Assembly: GCA_036278935.1 (NCBI GenBank)
Contig: DASUKA010000044.1
Span: 1 to 64,000 of the forward strand
Origin: DASSNR01 sp036278935
GTDB taxonomy: Bacteria > Gemmatimonadota > Gemmatimonadetes > Gemmatimonadales > Gemmatimonadaceae
Reading direction: 5' to 3'
DNA length: 64,000 nucleotides
The position numbers and the translations under genes are program-made. Of the stretch, positions 44,311 to 52,092 are shown piece by piece (the first letter of the stretch is position 1; each line of letters begins with the position of its first letter). Under the pieces are notes generated by a model, which saw only the letters and a list, made by a program, of their open reading frames with translations, had not been told where the DNA came from and made no database searches.

Positions 44311-46508
44311 CGATCCCGGAACAGACCCGCCTCGAGACGACGCCCCTCGCCGGCACGCTGACTCCTGAAGGGTTTCGGGATCCTGGGGAGCGCGAGCCGC
44401 TCGCCGATGCGCGTGTGCGTCCGCTCCTCGAGCGCTACGCGTCGGCCGCTGGCGCACAGGTCATCGACGTGAGCCATGGTCTGGTGGAGCTCGTAGTCCC
44501 ACCCGCCGATCGTGCCGCCTTCCGGGATCGCGAGCGCATCCGCATTGCCTTCACCGTCGAAGCACTCGAGCTCGATCCGGACGCGGAGATCGCCGTCGTC
44601 GGGAGTGCCCTGCTCGAACAGCTCGTGGCTGCGATTCGCCTACGTGGGAGTCGGGTCTCGTACGGCCTCGTACCGAGCGATCTTCCCCAGTCGCCGGAGG
44701 CTGCCATGCTGCGAACGTCGGTGGCGAACGGTCGGGCGGGGATAGCAAGGGTGGACGTCGGCCGGCACCGCATGGTGCGTCTGCTCGCCCGCGTGATCGT
44801 TCGGGCCGGGAGCGCCGTCGAGGAACATCTCGTGGAGAGCGGCTTCCTCGATGCGTCCACGGGTGCGCGCGTCGCCGACGCGGTCGCCGCCCGATGTGCC
44901 GCCGTGATCAGCGATGATGGCGGCGAACCGCGCTCCGCCGCCGTCGAGCCGGGCGACCAACTCCCGTTGCACCCCGGCCGCCCGATCGACGAGCTCGTAT
45001 CACTGGCGCTCGCCGACCTCCGCGCCGTCCTTGAACCCCGGGTGCTGCATCTGCGCCAGGCCGCACAGCTCGCGCTGCAGACCGAACTCCGGCGGATCGA
45101 CGGCTACTACACCTCCCTCCTCCACGATGCCGGGGGCCGGGGGACGGATGTGCCGGATGCCAACACCCGCCGCGTCTATGAAGCGGAGCACGCTCGCCGC
45201 CGTGCCGAGGAAGAACGTCGACATCAGGTGCGCGCTGTCGTCCATCCCGTCCAGTTGACCGAGTGCGAGGTGGTCGTCCAACTGGCCCAATGGGAGCTGA
45301 TCGCGACGAACGGCCACCGAGGCCGCCTGGCGGCCCAGCGCGCACTTGTCGGGGATGGCGCATGGGCCATCGCCTGCCCGCAGTGTGGGACCGCTTCACC
45401 GGCGACACTTTCGGTCTGCAAGTCGGATCACGTGGCCTGCGCGACCTGCGCCCGCGTGTGTGGCGTCTGCTCGGAAGTCTTCTGCTGGGATCACGGGATC
45501 GCAGCCTGTCACGTGGACGGACATCCGACCTGTCAGGAGCACGCGCGGACGTGCACCTCCTGCCGCGAGCCGTACTGCACGGGCCACGAAGAGCGCTGTG
45601 CGGACGGCGAACACTCTGTCTGCACGGCGTGCATCGACGACTGTGCGATCTGCGGGCGGCGAGTCTGCCGGTCGCACGCGACGGTGACCACGGCGACCGC
45701 GCCACGCGGCGCCCGATATCTCTGTCATGACTGCGTGCGCTACTGCGAGGGCGGCGCGAACGAGCCCGTGGGATGCGATGAGGTCACGCGGTGCGCGAGC
45801 TGCGATCACTGGGTGTGCGATGCGCACCGCGCAACCTGTGCGGTCGATGGCCACGTCCACTGCTCGAAGCACCTGCGCCGTACGGACGGCTCACGGCGCC
45901 TCGTGTGTGAGTCGCATCGGGCGAGCTGTGCCCTGGAGCCGGCCGCGATCCTGGCGTCCGACGAAGTCACGCCGTGCGCCGACTGCGGCCGCACCGCGTG
46001 CAACAGTCACTCCCACACATGCTGCGAGGATGGGCGGTCGTTCTGTACCGAGCACAGTGTTCCCCTTCGCGACAAGCATGGCTCGTATGCCTGTCGCGCG
46101 CACCATGCGGTGTGCCATGTCGATGGGCAGACATACTCGCTCGGCGAAGCGACCCCCTGCCCCGTCTGCAATGGCAAGGTCTGCAGCCGACATCGGCGAC
46201 AGTGCGCGTGGTGCGGCCGCGAGGTGTGCACGGATGACTTCGACGCGGCGAAGCGGCAGTGCCGAACGTGCTTGCATCTCGCTCCCACGAGCGAGCCGTC
46301 GGATAGCGTGCTGGCGGCCGCGGTTACGATCCTTGGCAGCCGGCCGACCCCGAAGAACTGGAAGACGGCACGCGATGCCTGGCATACCGTCGTCGAGATG
46401 GACATGGGGTGGACCAAGCGCGTCGTGTTCGTGGTCCCGCACGGGGATACCCGCGCCACGGGCGGCCGGAGTCACTCGGTCCTCGGGTCCAAGTCGCTGG
46501 CGGTGTAG
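44307..46508 (+). CDS. large Cys/His-rich zinc-array protein paired with the SNF2 helicase
   Basis: 733 residues; no family recognised with certainty. Residues about 30-350 are a globular domain (LLERYASAAGAQVIDVSHGLVELVVPP, RIRIAFTVEALELDPDAEIAVVGSALLEQLV) that resembles the helper region encoded beside SNF2-type helicases such as the YqhH/YqhG arrangement. A charged coiled coil lies near 300-325 (RRVYEAEHARRRAEEERRH). Residues about 355-656 hold roughly 46 Cys in repeated C-x2-C...C-x2-H...C-x3-G-x3-C-x2-H units, i.e. many predicted zinc knuckles. A conserved-looking tail ends at SHSVLGSKSLAV. Start GTG 44307 overlaps the helicase stop as GTGA. Likely a nucleic-acid or protein-binding partner of the helicase. 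Confidence 0.85.
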   Translation: MTIPEQTRLETTPLAGTLTPEGFRDPGEREPLADARVRPLLERYASAAGAQVIDVSHGLVELVVPPADRAAFRDRERIRIAFTVEALELDPDAEIAVVGSALLEQLVAAIRLRGSRVSYGLVPSDLPQSPEAAMLRTSVANGRAGIARVDVGRHRMVRLLARVIVRAGSAVEEHLVESGFLDASTGARVADAVAARCAAVISDDGGEPRSAAVEPGDQLPLHPGRPIDELVSLALADLRAVLEPRVLHLRQAAQLALQTELRRIDGYYTSLLHDAGGRGTDVPDANTRRVYEAEHARRRAEEERRHQVRAVVHPVQLTECEVVVQLAQWELIATNGHRGRLAAQRALVGDGAWAIACPQCGTASPATLSVCKSDHVACATCARVCGVCSEVFCWDHGIAACHVDGHPTCQEHARTCTSCREPYCTGHEERCADGEHSVCTACIDDCAICGRRVCRSHATVTTATAPRGARYLCHDCVRYCEGGANEPVGCDEVTRCASCDHWVCDAHRATCAVDGHVHCSKHLRRTDGSRRLVCESHRASCALEPAAILASDEVTPCADCGRTACNSHSHTCCEDGRSFCTEHSVPLRDKHGSYACRAHHAVCHVDGQTYSLGEATPCPVCNGKVCSRHRRQCAWCGREVCTDDFDAAKRQCRTCLHLAPTSEPSDSVLAAAVTILGSRPTPKNWKTARDAWHTVVEMDMGWTKRVVFVVPHGDTRATGGRSHSVLGSKSLAV

Positions 46509-46626
46509 GGGGGAGAAGATGCGTGATCACGGCCGTGTTGCCGGTGCGGCGCCGGCGGTGACTGCCTCGCATCATACGCCACGCTCGGTGTGGCAGGCGC
46601 GGGTCCCCTCGACCAACGCGGGCATG

Positions 46627-46959
46627 TCATAGGCTGTGTCCGCCCCGAGCATGCGACAAGAGCCCGCGCGCGTCGGCCGCCTTCAAGATCGCCTGCAGAA
46701 CGGCATCGGCAATGGTCCCGGCGATGAGCCGATCGCGATTCTTCGTGAAGACGGTCGGCGGCAGCATCGCTCGCAGCAGGCGCTCGGGCGGAATCGACGG
46801 GCGCCCCCCGCGCGAGTACATCGCCTGAAAGCGTGGCGAGAGCTCCGCCAGGATCGGGGTCGGCAGCGGCTGGATGGCGCGCGAGGGATGGTCTTCCGGG
46901 ATGCGATCCTCGATCGAGCGGTAGATGAACTTCGCCGTCTGCGGCTGATCCGATCCACG
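46627..46959 (-). pseudogene. IS5/IS1182-type transposase remnant
   Basis: Begins as a normal transposase N-terminus (MRGSDQPQTAKFIYRSIEDR, then PILAELSPRFQAMYSRGGRPSIPPERLL). It jumps from LLRAML directly to PPTVFTKNRDRLIAG, losing about 45 residues including the region around the first catalytic Asp. It then stops soon after AADARGLLS. Both the catalytic core and terminal inverted repeats are missing, so it is a dead fragment. It marks an old insertion next to the helicase pair. Confidence 0.85.
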
Positions 46960-47049
46960 CATCACGCTCGCTCGCCGTTGGGGTCGCGTCACAATAACCA
47001 TCGCGCCGCCCACGCACCATCCCCAAATCCCGACGTCGTCAGCAACCTG

Positions 47050-48225
47050 CTAGAAGGCAGCCATGCCCTGGAGGCCGCTTGCGGCCGCGCCCGCGGGCGT
47101 GACCGGATGGGCCGAGAGCGTGCCCCCAGCGCCGACATCGAACGTCGCGATGTTTCCGCTGCCACCCTCGAGCACGTAAAGGAAGCGGTCGCCCGCGGCG
47201 AGATCGAGATCGATCGGTGTGGTACCCGTACCGGTGGACGCGGCCTGCGCATTGAGCAGCGTCACGGAGCCATCATCGGCGACGCCGATCGAAGCGATGG
47301 TGTTGCTCCCGGCGGTGCTGACGAAACCGATATGGCCGTCGGCGGTCAGCAAGAGCCAGCACGCTGCCGCGCCTCCGTCGTCCAACGATCCCGTGATGAC
47401 GCTCAGCGCCCCCGTCGTCGTGACCGCGTACGAAGACACGGCGCCATCGGGCGCCGCCCCAGCCGCCTCGGAAACAATCACCTGGCTGCTCGGCGTAACG
47501 TCGAACCCGAACGGTACAGCACCGTTCGACGGTGTTACGACGGGGTCGCCCAGTCGACCGTCCGGTTGCACGGTGAATGTCTCGAGTCGGTTGGCGTCGC
47601 GCTCCGTGACGATCAGCAGCCCTCCGTCGGCGGAGAAGTGGATGGTCGAGGCGCCGGCAGCTCCCGCACTGAGTGAACGCGTGGAGTGTGGCATCGGGAT
47701 GAGCGCCCCATTGTCCGTCACGCGGAAGCCGCTCACCGAGTTGTCTCCAGCGTTGAGCACGTAGAGCAGATTGCGCGTTATGGCAAGACTCACCGGGCGT
47801 GCCCCACCTGATGGCACGCGACTGATAAGGCGAAGCGATGCGTCGTCAGCGACATGGAAGGCCGACACATCGTTGCTTCCGGCGTTGACGACGAAGAGCG
47901 CCCTGTGACCGTCGGCCTCGCCGTCATCGAGGAGAATGGAGTACTGGGATTGCAATGGATCCACGGTCCCACCAACGCCGAGGCCACCCGTGGCGAACTC
48001 TCCGACAGGCGACAGGGACCCATCCGCGCCGCGGCTGAACGCGACGACCGAATTACCGCTCGTCGCGTTCGTCATCGTGTACACGCCGCCTGACGTGCTC
48101 GACGCGCGTCGGTTGGCAACCACATTGGAAATCTTCGGCGCAACCGGTTGGTCCGTACAGGCCATGCCAGCCGCAAGCGCGGCAGCGGCGCAGACCGAGA
48201 TGAAGCGCTGGCCAGGACGATGCAT
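47050..48225 (-). CDS. seven-bladed beta-propeller (lactonase-like) lipoprotein
   Basis: 391 residues with an N-terminal signal and lipobox (AAALAAGMAC, cleavage before Cys). The remainder is a repeated propeller with blades of about 45-50 residues starting with patterns such as VYTMTNATSGNSVVAFSRGADGSL, ALFVVNAGSNDVSAFHVADDASL, LYVLNAGDNSVSGFRVTDNGAL and LYVLEGGSGNIATFDVGAGGTL. This is the 6-phosphogluconolactonase-like fold, but on the cell surface it is more likely a binding or scaffold protein. SD GGAGG lies 6 nt before the ATG at 48225. Confidence 0.88.
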   Translation of the reverse strand: MHRPGQRFISVCAAAALAAGMACTDQPVAPKISNVVANRRASSTSGGVYTMTNATSGNSVVAFSRGADGSLSPVGEFATGGLGVGGTVDPLQSQYSILLDDGEADGHRALFVVNAGSNDVSAFHVADDASLRLISRVPSGGARPVSLAITRNLLYVLNAGDNSVSGFRVTDNGALIPMPHSTRSLSAGAAGASTIHFSADGGLLIVTERDANRLETFTVQPDGRLGDPVVTPSNGAVPFGFDVTPSSQVIVSEAAGAAPDGAVSSYAVTTTGALSVITGSLDDGGAAACWLLLTADGHIGFVSTAGSNTIASIGVADDGSVTLLNAQAASTGTGTTPIDLDLAAGDRFLYVLEGGSGNIATFDVGAGGTLSAHPVTPAGAAASGLQGMAAF

Positions 48226-48537
48226 AGTGAGCCTCCGTGAGTGAGGGCGAACGGGCCGCGGCACGCATGCGGTCGTGACGGACCGCAATCACGACGTACG
48301 TCGTCGAACGCGAGCACAGAACGTCTGACCCCGGAATCGAGTCGAACGCACACTTGCCGCGCGGTTTTCGAGTGGCCGCCCTGCGTGCATGACCTGCGCC
48401 AGTTGCTCGACCAAGGATCGAAACGGATACGATGATCTGGCGATCCGATGCATTGCGATCGCCGCGCGCTACGAGAAGCTGGCCGTCCGCTCTCACGCCA
48501 CCCTCCAGCTCGGTATGCTCCGGGAGTACCTCCACGT
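48226..48537. other. 312-bp gene-free stretch with a 14-bp palindrome
   Basis: No supported gene. Contains the leader of the propeller lipoprotein and a perfect 14-nt palindrome acgacgtacgtcgt at 48291-48304, about 65 bp upstream of that gene's ATG, which could be an operator. A second interrupted symmetry (gcggtcgtgacggaccgc) lies alongside at 48270-48287. Confidence 0.4.
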
Positions 48538-49191
48538 CTACTTCTCAAACACATCCTGGATCGGATGAAGTTGCAGGAACGCAGTCGTGGCGCGGCGAGC
48601 GCGTGCGCCGATGTCGCGCGAACTCGGTCGCTCCACGACGCCGAGCAGCAGCCCGATCATCAAGTCACCCCACAGTAATGCGCCGAACTGCTCGGCCAGC
48701 TCGTTCGGACGGCCGCCCAGAAGTCCGGAGGACTGAGCTTGCGTCATGATCTGACGCAGCGCGGCACGCGTCGTCTCGCGTCCGATGGAATCGAGGGCCC
48801 GCGCGACCTCGGGCGCACCGACTGCTTCGGCGATCGCCAGTCGGAATACCGCAACAACCGCGGGGTCGGTTACCTCGCGGACGAGTTGCGTCCCGAACGA
48901 CACCAGGACGCCCGCAAGCGTCTCGCGATCCTGCGGAACCGGCAGATCGGCCGGTAGCCGCAACCGGCTGGCGCGCGCGCTCACGCAGGCCGCGAGCATC
49001 TCCTGCTTGTTCCCCACCAGCGCGTACAGTTCGCGCTTCGATACACGCGCGCCGGTCGCGATCTCGAGCGTGGTGGTTGCTGCGTAGCCGTGCTTCATGA
49101 ACGATACGAAGGCCGCGTCCAGGATGCGCGCGCGCACGTCTGGCGCGTCGCGCGGTTCATGTGATGCAGTCGATCGTGAGGCTGTCGTCAT
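48538..49191 (-). CDS. TetR/AcrR-family repressor
   Basis: 217 residues. The N-terminal helix-turn-helix (about 18-65) reads ARILDAAFVSFMKHGYAATTTLEIATGARVSKRELYALVGNKQEML; the C-terminal ligand domain resembles AefR-like regulators. SD aaggagg lies about 8 nt before the ATG at 49191. Divergently transcribed from the NmrA-like oxidoreductase gene with 87 bp between starts that contain repeated GGTACC boxes, so it most likely controls both. The inducer is not visible. Confidence 0.92.
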   Translation of the reverse strand: MTTASRSTASHEPRDAPDVRARILDAAFVSFMKHGYAATTTLEIATGARVSKRELYALVGNKQEMLAACVSARASRLRLPADLPVPQDRETLAGVLVSFGTQLVREVTDPAVVAVFRLAIAEAVGAPEVARALDSIGRETTRAALRQIMTQAQSSGLLGGRPNELAEQFGALLWGDLMIGLLLGVVERPSSRDIGARARRATTAFLQLHPIQDVFEK

Positions 49192-49213
49192 TGTACGATC
49201 CTCCTTGACAAAC

Positions 49214-49261
49214 GGTACCGTATGGTACCACATTATGCAACCATTGGTACTGTTAGGTACC
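49214..49261. promoter_or_regulatory. double GGTACC operator between tetR and the NmrA-like gene
   Basis: Two boxes, each a pair of GGTAC[CT] hexamers with 10-bp start-to-start spacing: 49214-49229 (GGTACC-gtat-GGTACC) and 49246-49261 (GGTACT-gtta-GGTACC), placed 32 bp apart. The first box is a near-perfect palindrome of TetR-operator size. A minus-strand promoter TTGCAT (49240-49235) and TACCGT (49217-49212) with 17-bp spacing overlaps it, consistent with autorepression. Confidence 0.6.
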
Positions 49262-49278
49262 ACATACAGGAGATGATC

Positions 49279-50385
49279 ATGGTCAAGCCAAGAATCCTCG
49301 TTACCGGCGCGACGGGAAAGACCGGACGCGTCGTTGTGACCGAGATGCTGAACGCCGGCTACCCCGTGCGCGCGCTGGTGCACCGAGAGGACGAACGTAG
49401 CGCACGGCTCGCGGCGCAGGGTGCCGACATCGCTGTCGCCGATCTGAGCGACGTCGAGCGCATCGCGGACGCACTGCACGACGTGCAACGCGCGTACTAC
49501 TGTCCACCGTTCGATCCCTACATGGTGCAGGGCGCGCTCGCATTCGCCGTCGCCGCCACAGACTCACGACTCGAGCACATCGTTGGCCTCACCCAGTGGC
49601 TGTCGAGCCCCTCACATCCGGCACTCACCACCCGGCAGCTCTGGCTCGTCGACCGGTTGTTCTCGATGCTTCCGGGAATCGACCACACGATCGTGCGACC
49701 GGGCTTCTTCGCCGACGCGTATCTCGCGCCGATCGCGTCCGCCGCGAACCTCGGGCTGTTCCCGTGGATCTATGGCGATAGCCGGAATGCTCCACCCTCG
49801 AATGAGGACATCGCGCGAGTCGCCGCCGCGGCACTCATGGATCCCGCGCGCCACGCCGGAAAGGCGTACCGCCCGACCGGGCCAGAGCTCCTTGGCGCTC
49901 AGGACATGGCAAACGCCATCGGCCGGGCTGTTGGGCGATCGGTGCGGGTCGTGCCGGCACCGACCTGGCTGTACATGAAGGCGATGCGCATGTACGGCTT
50001 TCCAATCGACTCGATCAGCGGGTTCCGCTACTACATCGAGGACCACAGGCGGGGCGCGTTCGAGCGCGGCGCGCCGACGAACGACGTGCTCGAGGTCACG
50101 TCCCGTCGTCCCGAGGACTTCGAGACGATCGCGCGTCGCTACGCGGCGATGCCGCAGAATCGACGGACGCGCGCGAACCGTCTGCGCGAGCTCGCGCGGT
50201 TCCTGATCACTCCGCTCAGTCGGGGCTTCGATCTCGATCGCTACGACCGCGAATTGCGTCGACCGTTTCCCGCAGCACCCCAGTTCGCTCCGGAGTCAGC
50301 GATCTGGCGGCGTGAGCACGCGGTCACACACACCGAGAGTCGTCCGCGGGTGGCGCCCGCGCACGACGTGCTCGCCATGCGCTGA
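49279..50385 (+). CDS. NmrA-like NAD(P)-binding atypical SDR oxidoreductase
   Basis: 368-residue protein with a Rossmann glycine motif TGATGKTGRVVVTEML near the N-terminus and AVADLSDVERIADALHDVQRAY for the second strand. No canonical YxxxK is evident, typical of NmrA/NAD-dependent epimerase-like atypical SDRs. An extra C-terminal segment (about 255-368) is Arg-rich. ATG at 49279 has AGGAG 6 nt upstream; the ATG at 49273 lies directly next to the SD and is not usable. Probably an NADPH oxidoreductase or redox sensor controlled by the divergent TetR protein. Confidence 0.88.
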   Translation: MVKPRILVTGATGKTGRVVVTEMLNAGYPVRALVHREDERSARLAAQGADIAVADLSDVERIADALHDVQRAYYCPPFDPYMVQGALAFAVAATDSRLEHIVGLTQWLSSPSHPALTTRQLWLVDRLFSMLPGIDHTIVRPGFFADAYLAPIASAANLGLFPWIYGDSRNAPPSNEDIARVAAAALMDPARHAGKAYRPTGPELLGAQDMANAIGRAVGRSVRVVPAPTWLYMKAMRMYGFPIDSISGFRYYIEDHRRGAFERGAPTNDVLEVTSRRPEDFETIARRYAAMPQNRRTRANRLRELARFLITPLSRGFDLDRYDRELRRPFPAAPQFAPESAIWRREHAVTHTESRPRVAPAHDVLAMR

Positions 50386-50458
50386 CACGGGCTCAATACG
50401 GTGCAGCGGAGACGCGATGTGGTGTTTGAAACTCGCGCACTAACGGTCCCCACGGAAA

Positions 50459-50490
50459 AAGCGCCTGGGACCGTTGGTCGCCAGGCGCTT
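50459..50490 (-). terminator. intrinsic terminator after the tRNA-Gly 3' half
   Basis: A 10-bp stem (50459-50468 with 50481-50490) is followed on the minus strand by a T-tract at 50460-50456. It sits about 30 bp beyond the tRNA-Gly 3' end and is probably that tRNA's original terminator. It may also stop transcripts of the NmrA gene from the other side. Confidence 0.75.
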
Positions 50491-50521
50491 CTCCCCTTCC
50501 AGGATACAACGATTTCCAGAG

Positions 50522-50563
50522 AGCGGGCGACCGGACTCGAACCGGCGACGTCCAGCTTGGGAA
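50522..50563 (-). other. tRNA-Gly(CCC) 3' half (attachment-site scar)
   Basis: On the minus strand, this reads anticodon loop TTCCCAA, stem GCTGG, variable loop, T-arm GCCGG-TTCGAGT-CCGGT and acceptor strand CGCCCGC plus discriminator T, but no matching 5' half. Upstream bases (CCGGA) cannot pair with GCTGG, so homology ends in the anticodon loop, a classic crossover point for tRNA-directed integrases. The original chromosome then lies to the left and inserted DNA to the right. Confidence 0.75.
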
Positions 50564-50683
50564 TCCGGGAGAAACCAAGGGAGTGATTTCGGACGTCGTT
50601 GATTTGACCCGACATACGTCACGCTCGCTTGAGCCAGCGCCAAGGGGCTGGCGGCGACAATCGGGTTCTGTGGGTCCCAGGCG
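50540..50683 (-). repeat. long direct repeat, copy A (partner at 60468-60612)
   Basis: About 145 bp aligning at roughly 75-80% identity with copy B, in the same orientation, beginning in the tRNA-Gly core accggcgacgtccagcttgg and continuing past gaaacca..gagtgattt to gtgggtccca. The alignment was made by eye. Probably the conserved tail of a former element next to its attachment site. Confidence 0.7.
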
Positions 50684-50744
50684 CCAATCCGCATTTCAGA
50701 CGCGAAATCCCGAATTGGCGCGTCGAGGGAATCGCGGCAGCCTG

Positions 50745-50770
50745 CGGACCCGCTACCCCCTGAACCCCAT
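50745..50770 (-). repeat. degenerate tRNA-Pro core repeat, copy A (partner 60250-60275)
   Basis: 26 bp identical to the anticodon/T-arm part of the tRNA-Pro 3' half except for two mismatches; the rest of the T-arm and acceptor are absent. Together with the degenerate tRNA-Gly core at 60468 it gives mirror arrangements at the two ends. Confidence 0.6.
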
Positions 50771-51006
50771 TCATGGATCAGCCAGTTACTCAATTTGCTT
50801 CACGAGGACAAGCAACAACTTACGTGCTTGCAATAGGAGCAGTTGGCGGTGACAAATTGGCCGAAACCAGGTCGAACTGGCCCCCTAACTGCTCCCTCTG
50901 CACTACACCTGCCCGGAGCGGCGTCACGGCCCGTGGATATGCCATACCACGCGCGAGATTACGGGGAGGTCCCGTGCGTCTGGATTTCCAAGACGCACTC
51001 GGAGGA

Positions 51007-51294
51007 TCATGGGTCAGCGAGCGATTCTGCGGCCGGGGCAAAGGGCCAGTCGGGGAGCAGCCGGCGCTGGTACTCTGTTGGCGGCACGCCCCACGCCCGC
51101 AGCTGCCCCGTGCCACCGGCGCACTCAAGCGCGCACGAGGTCCATCCGTGCGCCTCGGCCACGCGCTGGTTGGCGGCAAGCCGATCCAACACGGCCTCGT
51201 GCGCGGCCCAGCAACCCTTCCCCTGCGCGCGACCTTCAGCGAACGCGTCGAATCGCGCGTAGAGTGTGTCAAGCGGAATCAAGCGATCCGTCAT
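51007..51294 (-). CDS. hypothetical protein
   Basis: 95-residue soluble protein, MTDRLIPLDTLYARFDAFAEGRAQ..., with two short helical stretches (about 8-45: AHEAVLDRLAANQRVAEAHG) and a C-terminal RRLLPDWPFAP segment. ATG at 51294 has gaggag 6 nt upstream; the ATG at 51312 has none. No domain recognised. It lies just inside the putative insertion. Confidence 0.62.
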   Translation of the reverse strand: MTDRLIPLDTLYARFDAFAEGRAQGKGCWAAHEAVLDRLAANQRVAEAHGWTSCALECAGGTGQLRAWGVPPTEYQRRLLPDWPFAPAAESLADP

Positions 51295-51337
51295 GGCCGT
51301 CTCCTCATTCATCGATGTGATACTGGACCCGACGCGG

Positions 51338-51369
51338 CCGTAGTCGCCACCCGCGGGTGGCGACTACGG
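51338..51369. terminator. perfect 32-bp palindrome
   Basis: Uninterrupted 16-bp self-complementary arms centred at 51353/51354, between the stop of the CHRD-like lipoprotein gene (51387, minus) and the start of the next minus-strand gene. No T-tract follows, so it could be a transcript-end hairpin, a binding site for a dimeric protein or a cruciform-forming element. Confidence 0.45.
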
Positions 51370-51386
51370 CAAGCAGTACGGGCTGC

Positions 51387-51869
51387 TCACGCTGCCGGCG
51401 GCGCGAGATTGCCGCAGGCAACGACCATCTGCGCATTGGCGGCCGAGGCACCGACAAGCACGAAGTAGCTGCCGGTCGTCGGCGTCAGCATGGGAACGGT
51501 CGCAGTCGCCTCGCCGCGGCCATCGTCACCGATCTTGATCGGAGTGTACGCCTGGGCGGGGCCGAAGACACCCTCGTCCGCACCGCACTGCCCGCGGTGT
51601 ACCTGCCACGGGTGGATGCCCCCCGGTGTCGCGTTCGCGAGGCTGAGCGACAACGTAGTCCCCTCACTGTTCGTGCCCGGCTGCATCTCGGCCGAGCCGT
51701 TCATCTGCACCGCCCCAGCGAGCGTTGCCGGGCTCACGAGGGAGGCGTGCCAGCGGGTGTTCAGATTCGCGTCGCGGCTCACCTCGCTCGCCGGATCACT
51801 GTGAAACGGGTTGCAGGCGGCGAGCGCGAGCGTCACGACGGCAAGCGTCAACAATCGGCGATGGTGCAT
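51387..51869 (-). CDS. CHRD-like secreted lipoprotein
   Basis: 160 residues. The lipoprotein signal MHHRRLLTLAVVTLALAAC ends at a lipobox Cys. The mature part has CHRD/superoxide-dismutase-like beta structure: HPWQVHRGQCGADEGVFGPAQAYTPIKIGDDGRGEATATV, and ending YFVLVGASAANAQMVVACG with two Cys likely forming a disulfide. Function unknown. Divergent from a TetR regulator through a shared inverted-repeat promoter at 51947-51996. Confidence 0.85.
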   Translation of the reverse strand: MHHRRLLTLAVVTLALAACNPFHSDPASEVSRDANLNTRWHASLVSPATLAGAVQMNGSAEMQPGTNSEGTTLSLSLANATPGGIHPWQVHRGQCGADEGVFGPAQAYTPIKIGDDGRGEATATVPMLTPTTGSYFVLVGASAANAQMVVACGNLAPPAA

Positions 51870-51946
51870 ACTCCCTCCGGGAGGACCGGTGCGTATCCGC
51901 TGGTCGGTCGTGCTGCATGCGGCGAGCGACCACGTTCCACTCGCGT

Positions 51947-51996
51947 ATTGACCAATCGGACAATGAATGATACCATATATTATCCATTTGGTCAAT
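51947..51996. promoter_or_regulatory. face-to-face promoters with -35 boxes inside an inverted repeat
   Basis: Perfect 9-bp arms ATTGACCAA (51947-51955) and TTGGTCAAT (51988-51996). Plus strand: TTGACC (51948-51953), 17 bp, TACCAT (51971-51976), driving tetR. Minus strand: TTGACC (51995-51990), 17 bp, TATCAT (51972-51967), driving the lipoprotein. A TetR dimer on the arms would block both promoters. Local sequence is strongly AT-rich compared with the surroundings. Confidence 0.75.
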
Positions 51997-52092
51997 AGGG
52001 AGCGCACGGCGCGATGCTGCCGAGCGCATCGCATGCACGGAACCGGGCCGCACCTCGCGGACGACCGGAGCACAATCGCAGCGAGGGACACC

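Larger units (their letters stand above)
50386..51006. other. 621-bp gene-free boundary region
   Basis: Contains the terminator, tRNA-Gly half, long repeat copy A and tRNA-Pro-like core described separately. Translations across it (for example GFPSWTSPVRVRSPA) are the well-known spurious products of tRNA sequence, not proteins. No integrase gene is present. Confidence 0.7.

Noticed and set aside
50393..50578. Small minus-strand frame GFPSWTSPVRVRSPA
   Set aside because: Typical spurious translation of tRNA-Gly sequence.
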